Part shown: one piece after another, positions 5,498 to 11,095 of the stretch
Position numbering within the stretch: position 1 is the first letter of the stretch
How the letters are laid out: every line of letters starts with the position of its first letter
NCBI GenBank assembly: GCA_902779075.1
Contig: CACZAK010000225.1
Location: 1 to 11,095, forward strand
Reading direction: 5' to 3'
Source: an uncultured bacterium
Lineage (GTDB): Bacteria; Verrucomicrobiota; Kiritimatiellia; RFP12; UBA1067
DNA: 11,095 bases
The notes under the pieces: model-generated
Databases searched by the model: none
Told to the model about the DNA's origin: nothing
Seen by the model: only the letters and a program-made list of their open reading frames with translations
Translations under genes and position numbers: made by a program

Positions 5498-5585
5498 TGT
5501 GACACCTAGGTGTCACACCCTATGACACCTAGGTGTCATACCCTCTGACATCTAGGTGTCACAACCCCTGACACCTAGGTGTCAC
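5498..5585. repeat. Array of four 16-bp palindromes at exact 23-bp spacing
   Basis: TGACACCTAGGTGTCA starts at 5500, 5523 and 5569, and a copy with one change (TGACATCTAGGTGTCA) starts at 5546. The start-to-start distance is 23 bases each time. The spacers are CACCCTA, TACCCTC and CAACCCC. Copies 1 and 2 extend to perfect 20-bp palindromes with different outer bases (TGTGAC...GTCACA and TATGAC...GTCATA), so both sides changed together. In RNA each would form a 6-bp stem with a CUAG loop. It lies between convergent transcription units. It could be a multi-site operator, a bidirectional terminator block or a structural repeat. Confidence 0.92.
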
Positions 5586-5795
5586 GGATCACAGACAGTG
5601 ATTGGAAGCTCTTCCAACGAGCGAGTCGAGGTGCGCATGGGCCTTCATCAGGTCGGGGGAATCGTGAGCGGCTCGCCCCCACTGTTACAACGCGCACTGC
5701 AGTCGATTATGTTCTGCTGACCGAAATGTCCGGAAATGGGCGCGAAACGGATCTGGCGCACTTCCGCCGCCGAAGATCGGGATGTTGGACACGGG
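5586..5795. other. Gene-free spacer before the end of the minus-strand operon
   Basis: A 74-codon open frame crosses this region from 5579 but starts inside the palindrome array, has no ribosome binding site and resembles nothing I know. TGGAAG-CT-CTTCCA (near 5605-5618) and GGGGG/CCCCC about 16 bases apart near 5653-5680 are possible weak hairpins. No T-rich terminator is visible for the minus-strand gene ending at 5796. Confidence 0.45.
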
Positions 5796-8324
5796 TTACC
5801 TGACAATTACCATCATGCCCTTGGCAATATACAGACCGTCATCTTTCACAACAAACCCGTAGTTGCGATCCGCATCGCCGCGCACGAACTTCACCGTGCC
5901 GACGTTGGCCGGCTTCGTGTCTTCGGTCCAGCCGATGATCCTCTCGCCAGCGGAAACGGACCGCGCACCCAACTTCACGTTCACCCGCGCACCGGTCGTG
6001 AAGGCAATATTCTTCGCTCCCTTGCTGAAGAACGAGACGGCGGACAGTTCACTGGTCCTCGCCGATAGGTCGATTGTCGCGCCTCCATGCAGTTCGCATG
6101 CGTGCCAATAGTCCGTCAGTGGCTTGAACACCCCCGCAACGCCAATCACTCCGCTTCCATTGTTGCCAGCCGCACCATCATAGTTGCTCAACAAGTATGA
6201 ACTCGTGTAGTCAACAACCTCGACGTTTCCAACCAGGTTGAATGAACTTGCCACTTCAAGTCGCACACCGCTCATGTCGTGGCAGGAAACGTCCAGCCAT
6301 CCCCCGCCAGAAGACGATATCGTCCCATTTTCGATGCTCTGGCATCTTACAGTAAGAACAGCGCCTGGTGTCGCATTCACAAAAAGAGTTTTCCCGTTGA
6401 GGTCAACCGCATCGATGCCGGTTCCAAACACGATCTTCACCTTCATGTCGATGTAGGAGTCTTTCGTCAACGCCACCAGGGATGCTCCACCCCAGGAGGT
6501 TTGGGTCATGTGGAAACCACTGTTCCTCAACGTGCCGCCGTCAAGGACGATGTAGGTGTAGTCGTAATTGCCGCGAAGGTCGAAGACCGCCCCCTCCGAC
6601 ACGGTTAGCACGCCCGTGCCGAACGCCCTGTACTTCGTCCCGCTGTACGTGGCGTTCGCGCCCGTCCCATCCGGAGGCTGCGCCGTTCCGCCAGCGACAA
6701 GCGTCCCTCCGGAATAAGTCTGCACCATTCCGGAAACATACGTGCCGGAACCCTCCTTGACGAGCTTCAAGTTGCCCCCAATCGGCAAATGGTCATTGCG
6801 CAGCGTTCCCGACGCGATGTTCATGTGCAGTTCGGAAAGCGTTTCGGTCGAGTTCGTCACGCAGGTTGCCGCGTTGCGCACGCGCACAAGCGATATCTTG
6901 TCGGCTCCGCCACATGGATTGCTTCCGCCGCCCTTGATTCCGCGCAAGGAGATGACGTGCTCGCCTGCGGTCAGGTTCAGGACGATGGTCTTGTCCGTCC
7001 ATGTCTTGCTGGCAACGTCAACGTATCCCTGCGACGCCCCATCGACGTCCGCGTGGATACGTAATCCGGCATAGTTACCTCTCAGCGCCGCGCGAAAAGA
7101 CAGGCAGTACGTTCCGTCCGCCGGCACATTGATCGTCTGCGAAATGGATGACGGGGCATTGTTCGCATTGATCCACCAGGCCACGTAGTAATTGCCGTCC
7201 GCGCTGTTCGAGCACCATTTGTTGTTGTTGGTCGCCCACATGACATGCGACGATCCCTGCGTCCGCGCCCAGTCCCACGATTTGAAATGCACATCCTCGT
7301 CCAAATGGCCATAATCGCCCGATGGCGTACCCACGACTTCTTCAAGGTTGCCGTTGGTTATCATCTCAACGCCGAACATGTTGCTTGCAAACTTGTCGTA
7401 AACGAGTCCATCGGTGTAGAGCGCGTTTCCGGCAAGGTCGATTTTCGAGCCATCCGCCACGGTCACCGTCCCAAGTCCGCGCCAGTCAACGGTGCTTGTC
7501 AGCGTCTGAGTCTCCGCCGTTGGGATGACGGACGGTCCAAGCGTGAGCGACTGGCACGAATACGTCGCGCCCGCGTCGTGAGCCAGACGCAAGGGCACGG
7601 TACGGCTCAGCGAAACCTTGTCGAGCAATCCACACGGATTGCTTCCACCGCCCGTTCCGTCCGAACGGAACGCAATCGTGTGTTCACCCGCCGAAAAGTC
7701 GATGAGAATCGCGGTCTCATTCCACGATGTCGCCGAACATACGGCGTATCCGCGCGAGGTGCCGTCAACGTCGGCATGCAAGCGCATGTTCAAGTACGCA
7801 TTGTTTCCCGGCCTTGCCGCCGTCCAAAATGAAAGCCGGTACCGACCAGCCACGGCAATGTTCACGGTGTTGGACACCATTGCCCCGCCGCTTGAGGCGT
7901 TTCTGCACCAGAAGAAAACAGAATACGTCCCATCTTTGGCGTTAAGATTTTTACTCCACGTATTATCCTTGCTTTTGCACCATCCCGCCGTGGCGTTGGA
8001 ACCGGCGATGTAAGTCCATGAAACAAGCGGATAATTTTCGAAGTTACCGTTATTTACCGACGGCGTCGCGGTGAAGTTCTCAAAGCTCGCGTTTGGAAGA
8101 ACGTTGTCCGTCGAGACGATGGAGCCTTCGCCCGCGAGACCGCACACCTTGAGGGAATGTCCCGCCAAATCGACCGTCTTGCCGGCGCTGATTGTAATCG
8201 TGCCGTCAGCCGACCAGTCGGCATCGGCCGTGAGCGACACGTTTTCCGAAATCGTCCTTTGCGCATACACCGCCCCCGCGCAAAGCGCAAGTGCCGCGAC
8301 TGCCATCAGTTTTCGCATGCTCAT
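5796..8324 (-). CDS. Secreted beta-rich surface protein with duplicated jelly-roll-like module and beta-strand repeats
   Basis: This encodes 842 residues from ATG 8324 (MSMRKL), preceded by GAAAGGA ten bases upstream; the frame is open further upstream but overlaps the next gene. Residues 1-22 (MRKLMAVAALALCAGAVYAQ) are a signal peptide. Residues about 27-70 and 270-305 are similar short beta repeats (TITISAGKTVDLAGHSL, TVTVADGSKIDLAGNAL). Each leads into a module of about 165 residues (about 76-244 and 318-484) ending in GGGSNPCG and DK(V/I)SL, with ADVDG(T/A)S and a S/TW pair conserved. These look like jelly-roll, carbohydrate-binding-like domains, but the family is not certain. Residues about 518-550 (LKLVKEGSGTYVSGMVQTYS, then GGTLVAGG) match the autotransporter-associated beta-strand repeat. 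The remainder is beta-helix-like, ending LYIAKGMMVIVR. There is no beta-barrel or PEP-CTERM signal. Its role is unknown; surface adhesion or glycan binding is an inference. Confidence 0.82.
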   Translation of the reverse strand: MSMRKLMAVAALALCAGAVYAQRTISENVSLTADADWSADGTITISAGKTVDLAGHSLKVCGLAGEGSIVSTDNVLPNASFENFTATPSVNNGNFENYPLVSWTYIAGSNATAGWCKSKDNTWSKNLNAKDGTYSVFFWCRNASSGGAMVSNTVNIAVAGRYRLSFWTAARPGNNAYLNMRLHADVDGTSRGYAVCSATSWNETAILIDFSAGEHTIAFRSDGTGGGSNPCGLLDKVSLSRTVPLRLAHDAGATYSCQSLTLGPSVIPTAETQTLTSTVDWRGLGTVTVADGSKIDLAGNALYTDGLVYDKFASNMFGVEMITNGNLEEVVGTPSGDYGHLDEDVHFKSWDWARTQGSSHVMWATNNNKWCSNSADGNYYVAWWINANNAPSSISQTINVPADGTYCLSFRAALRGNYAGLRIHADVDGASQGYVDVASKTWTDKTIVLNLTAGEHVISLRGIKGGGSNPCGGADKISLVRVRNAATCVTNSTETLSELHMNIASGTLRNDHLPIGGNLKLVKEGSGTYVSGMVQTYSGGTLVAGGTAQPPDGTGANATYSGTKYRAFGTGVLTVSEGAVFDLRGNYDYTYIVLDGGTLRNSGFHMTQTSWGGASLVALTKDSYIDMKVKIVFGTGIDAVDLNGKTLFVNATPGAVLTVRCQSIENGTISSSGGGWLDVSCHDMSGVRLEVASSFNLVGNVEVVDYTSSYLLSNYDGAAGNNGSGVIGVAGVFKPLTDYWHACELHGGATIDLSARTSELSAVSFFSKGAKNIAFTTGARVNVKLGARSVSAGERIIGWTEDTKPANVGTVKFVRGDADRNYGFVVKDDGLYIAKGMMVIVR

Positions 8325-8344
8325 TGTCGGTTTTCCTTTCAAAG

Positions 8345-8362
8345 GTTGCCCTCGCGGGCGAC
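8345..8362 (-). other. Intergenic hairpin between the two surface-protein genes
   Basis: On the minus strand GTCGCCC and GGGCAAC pair with one mismatch around a GCGA loop of the GNRA type. It lies in the 41-base gap between the upstream stop and the downstream ribosome binding site. With no T run it is unlikely to terminate fully; it could modulate mRNA stability between the two cistrons. Confidence 0.35.
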
Positions 8363-8365
8363 GGG

Positions 8366-10831
8366 CTACTTGACGATCATCGCGAAGCCGCCGATTGTGA
8401 GGTAGCCGTTGGATGTCTGCTTTGGGCGACGTCCGTTCAGGCGGATTTTCGCTCGCGTCGCCGCGTCGAGCGCGGCGTTCACCTTCACCGCCTTGGCATA
8501 AGCGCCGTCCGCACTCTCTATCGCAAGCGTTTGGCCGTCCGCGACCGTAACATTCGCCAGCGTAAGCGCCGCGCCCGCGCCGACCGCGAGTGTCGAGTTC
8601 GCCGTCACATTGACCGCCGCCGTCGTGTTCGCCGTCCCCGCCGCGCACGCGAGCGTTCCGCCTTCAAGCGTGAACGGCACGTTCGGCGAAACGGCGCCGT
8701 CCACACCGAGCAGCAGCGTGCCGGCCGTCACGCGAACGGCGTTGTTGGATGCGAGAAGCGTTCCCTGCATCTCCATCGTGCCGACACCGGCCTTCGCGAG
8801 AGCACCGTTGGGATAGGTGCCGTCGTTCGTAATGTTGCCCTGCATGATGAAGTCGGACGCCTCGCCGGACACCGTATCTGCAACATCAACCGTGTAGGTG
8901 CGCAACGGTCCGCTTGCCGTCTTCGTTTCTCCAACTATGCTGAGGTTACAGGAGCAAGTCGAGACGCCCTCACCTACTATACGCCAAGTAGGATTTACCT
9001 TGTGTCCGACACGCGTGGATGCGCCTTCCGTCACAACCGCGCCGTTCGTCAATACGAGATTGTTGATGTACTTTGAGCTGTAGTCTAGGTTGAGCGTCGC
9101 GGCATCGATCACCACCGTCTGTGCGGAATGATGGAACGTCCACGACTTCTTTGAATAGAGAGCAGTTCCGGGATGCATGGTTATCATCTCGCATCTGATG
9201 CCGTCAGTGTAACCGCCTCCGGCGGTCAGGTTGAGCTCCGTGTTACCGTAGCAGTCGGTCGTTTTGTCGGCAAGAGCGTTCTTGTTCGCCGCATTGAACA
9301 CCATGGAGTGGGTTACGTCGTCCCCGTCGGACTTGATGACATACGTGCTGTCGGTCATCGTATTCGCGCCGCTCGCGTTGACTGTCGCCGTCGCCCTCGT
9401 CGCCTTTGTACTTACCCACAGCGGCGACTGCCTCGTAGCGGTGAGGTTGCCGGAGTTGTAAGATGTATCGGATGGAAGCAGGTACCTGTTGCCATAGATG
9501 GCAGTCAAGTCAGCGCCGTTCAACGCATACCCCTTCGAGATGTACAGCGCCTTGACACGTTTTATCTCGACCTTTCCGTCGCCCTGGCGTAGCACAACGT
9601 CAACTGCCCGCATGTAGGAATTGTCTGCCATCTTATACTGCAGCTGGCAGCCGGCGGTCGTGTTGTCGTTCGTCCAGCCAAACGCAATCACGGGCACCTC
9701 GCCGCAATAAGTCCCCTGAAGATACCCGGAGCGCAACACGATCTCGCTCAACGAATATTCCGTCGTAAGCGTCTGCCAGTTGTCGTTTTTTGCGAGGTTG
9801 CCAGACTTGAACACCACCGTCGATTCTCCTCGCGCGTTGGCATCGAACGTCACTTCCACGCCCTTGCCAGAAACTGCCGGAAGCGTCTGCGTTCCGTCGA
9901 TGTCAAACGTCAGCTTGCTCTTCGACCCGCTCCTCGGCCCGATGTCGATTCTCTTGGGCTGGTAGTACGATGCAGTCGTGACGCCGGAAAGGAGCGACGC
10001 CGTTCCGTTCTCGTACTTGAACATCCGCTGCCCAAGCTTGTTCTGGTTCTTGAAGTATCCGGAGGTGAGCTTCCGCCCCGTGATGTCGTTGCCGACCTGC
10101 TTAAATTCCATGTAGAAGCCTTTTGTGTGCGTTCCGTCCCACTTCTGAAGTTCAAATCGCATGGTGTCGCCGTCACGCTCAATGTTGTATGGGTAGTAAA
10201 GGAACCCATCGGTATATGTGACATTAGTACCCGTGCCAACCTTGCCATAGCAGTAAAGAGGCACAATGTCCTCAACTCTGGCGTTTCGATAGAGCGTTTC
10301 GGAAGTCGTGCCGAGGAAGGTCCCCCCCGTCCAAGTCATGTTCGTGACGCCGCAGATTTCAAGCGCGCCAGCGGCGTTGAAGCCGCCGACGATCACGGAC
10401 TTGCCGCCCGCGTCGCCGCCCTGTCCGGGGACGATCTTCGCGCCGGCGGCGAAGTTGAGCCTACCATCGTCGAGCGTCAGCGTCTCGCCCGGATCGGGAT
10501 TCATGTACAGTTCTTGTATCGCGCCGCTGTCGTTGTACTCGAACACGATTTTGCAGTCGGAAAGCGTGACGAGCTGCCTAGCCTCCGAATCGGCGACGAT
10601 CGACGCGGCAGAATACGAATGGGATCCGCGCGCAATTGTCAGCGTGCCGTTGCCGAAAATGCGGATCGAACCGAGGGCGACGTCACTGTCGAGCGAAACC
10701 GTCGCGTCGCCTGAAAGCACGACGACCGCGTCGCCGGACGTCGGAGCGGACGTACTCTCGCCGCCGACCTGCCAATCCGCCTCGCCCCAGACCGCGCTTG
10801 CGCCTGTACCAAGTTTGAGGACTGGAGGCAA
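8366..10831 (-). CDS. Large beta-rich protein with autotransporter-associated repeat, N-terminus apparently missing
   Basis: The open frame gives up to 821 residues if TTG 10831 is used; an in-frame TGA lies at 10853-10855 and no good ribosome binding site or ATG precedes it, so the start is unsure. Residues about 13-65 (AVWGEADWQVGG, SAPTSGDAVVVLSGDATVSL, then NGTLTI) resemble the opening of secreted beta-helix proteins that normally follows a signal peptide, but no signal peptide is seen in any frame upstream. A mid region (about 210-260, RFELQKWDGTHTKGFYMEFK) is a distinct globular segment I cannot name. Residues about 677-709 (ALAKAGVGTMEMQGTLLASN, then VTAGTLLLG) match the autotransporter-associated beta-strand repeat. 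It ends NGYLTIGGFAMIVK. The downstream gene follows after 41 bases and is probably co-transcribed. It is possibly a 5'-truncated allele. Confidence 0.7.
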   Translation of the reverse strand: MPPVLKLGTGASAVWGEADWQVGGESTSAPTSGDAVVVLSGDATVSLDSDVALGSIRIFGNGTLTIARGSHSYSAASIVADSEARQLVTLSDCKIVFEYNDSGAIQELYMNPDPGETLTLDDGRLNFAAGAKIVPGQGGDAGGKSVIVGGFNAAGALEICGVTNMTWTGGTFLGTTSETLYRNARVEDIVPLYCYGKVGTGTNVTYTDGFLYYPYNIERDGDTMRFELQKWDGTHTKGFYMEFKQVGNDITGRKLTSGYFKNQNKLGQRMFKYENGTASLLSGVTTASYYQPKRIDIGPRSGSKSKLTFDIDGTQTLPAVSGKGVEVTFDANARGESTVVFKSGNLAKNDNWQTLTTEYSLSEIVLRSGYLQGTYCGEVPVIAFGWTNDNTTAGCQLQYKMADNSYMRAVDVVLRQGDGKVEIKRVKALYISKGYALNGADLTAIYGNRYLLPSDTSYNSGNLTATRQSPLWVSTKATRATATVNASGANTMTDSTYVIKSDGDDVTHSMVFNAANKNALADKTTDCYGNTELNLTAGGGYTDGIRCEMITMHPGTALYSKKSWTFHHSAQTVVIDAATLNLDYSSKYINNLVLTNGAVVTEGASTRVGHKVNPTWRIVGEGVSTCSCNLSIVGETKTASGPLRTYTVDVADTVSGEASDFIMQGNITNDGTYPNGALAKAGVGTMEMQGTLLASNNAVRVTAGTLLLGVDGAVSPNVPFTLEGGTLACAAGTANTTAAVNVTANSTLAVGAGAALTLANVTVADGQTLAIESADGAYAKAVKVNAALDAATRAKIRLNGRRPKQTSNGYLTIGGFAMIVK

Positions 10832-11000
10832 TTCATAAACTCGTGTTCGGCATCAGTTGAGGCATGAAGGGGCATTGTGCCATAACTGAAAAAAGCCATT
10901 TTCCAGTGTTTGTAGCAAAGGGTGCCGCCGAAGGGTATGACAAGGCTGGCGACCCGTCGGGGACGCCTTTGGGTTTCATGCCCATTTCCGGGCATTCCAT
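10832..11000 (-). promoter_or_regulatory. Upstream region of the surface-protein genes
   Basis: Reading on the minus strand, a dyad ATGCCC/GGGCAT (10978-10995) and an 8-bp stem with one mismatch, GGCGTCCC/GGGTCGCC (10948-10967), follow the end of the edge gene and may mark its 3' end; neither has a T run. Further on, TTGTCA (near 10938) and an A/T-rich stretch GGAAAATGGCTTTTTTCAG then TTATGGCACAATG are the only promoter-like pieces. I cannot fix a -10 box with confidence. Confidence 0.3.
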
Positions 11001-11095
11001 TCAGCAGAGCATGGCAGACCGCATCGTCTGCTCGACGACGACGACGAGAACGCCGTACATGAGATGCTGCCAGACCTTCATCGGATCGCGGACGC
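11001..11095 (-). CDS. 3' end of an unidentified minus-strand gene
   Basis: In the frame starting at 11093 the last 30 codons read VRDPMKVWQHLMYGVLVVVV then EQTMRSAMLC and a TGA at 11001-11003. The hydrophobic VLVVVV run followed by a short charged tail could be the end of a membrane protein. The gene begins outside the window. I do not recognise the family, and a chance open frame cannot be excluded because only 31 codons are visible. Confidence 0.35.
   Translation of the reverse strand, partial: VRDPMKVWQHLMYGVLVVVVEQTMRSAMLC

Noticed and set aside
5221..5505. Minus-strand open frame containing GELGIGELG
   Set aside because: The repeat peptide is a translation of the heptamer minisatellite, not a protein.
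5498..5585. CRISPR array
   Set aside because: Repeats are only 16 bp and spacers only 7 bp and similar to one another; no cas genes are present.
5579..5803. Plus-strand open frame of 74 codons after the palindrome array
   Set aside because: Its start lies inside the repeat array, there is no ribosome binding site, and no recognisable sequence.
10840..10900. Sigma-54 promoter suggested by TGGCAC in the minus-strand upstream region
   Set aside because: The required GC element 10 bases downstream of the GG is absent.

Overview
The window looks like a GC-rich chromosomal segment from an uncultured member of the Verrucomicrobiota/Kiritimatiellota side of the PVC superphylum. This is inferred from the two large secreted proteins with autotransporter-associated beta-strand repeats, a beta-helix 'pectate lyase superfamily' protein, and compact toxin-antitoxin cassettes. 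No rRNA or marker gene is present to prove it, and I saw no CRISPR array, tRNA, transposase or integrase.

Left part (1-4077, + strand). A 3'-truncated LysE-family exporter remnant at the window edge is followed by a secreted beta-helix protein (182-1306). Next is a metal-stress operon: a CsoR-type repressor (1450-1728) with a textbook promoter containing a palindromic operator, an SO_0444-type Cu/Zn efflux permease (1751-2755), and a LysE gene translationally coupled to it but cut off after about 65 codons. A hicBA toxin-antitoxin pair (3014-3399) sits immediately after the break, followed by an intact LysE paralogue (3442-4077). The two LysE remnants end at the same codon and form a 90-bp direct repeat flanking the beta-helix and efflux genes.

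Middle part (4078-5795). A terminator-like hairpin and a promoter with a structured leader precede an intact small antitoxin (4406-4654). The overlapping PIN-domain toxin (4651-5014) is broken by several frameshifts. Behind it lies a repeat island without genes, holding three unrelated repeat arrays within 500 bp: seven 11-bp units, a 7/8-bp CCCAATT/CCCCATT minisatellite, and four 16-bp palindromes at an exact 23-bp period.

Right part (5796-11095, - strand). Two co-oriented genes encode large beta-rich proteins. The upstream one (8366-10831) lacks any visible signal peptide. The downstream one (5796-8324) has a clear signal peptide and an internal duplication of a jelly-roll-like module. Both end in a similar short hydrophobic-basic tail. 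The 3' end of another minus-strand gene lies at the right edge.

The genes do not form one recognisable new system. The window is an accessory region with metal efflux, broken exporter copies, toxin-antitoxin modules and a surface-protein locus. The most intriguing undescribed elements are the 23-bp palindrome array and the shared C-terminal tail of the two large proteins.
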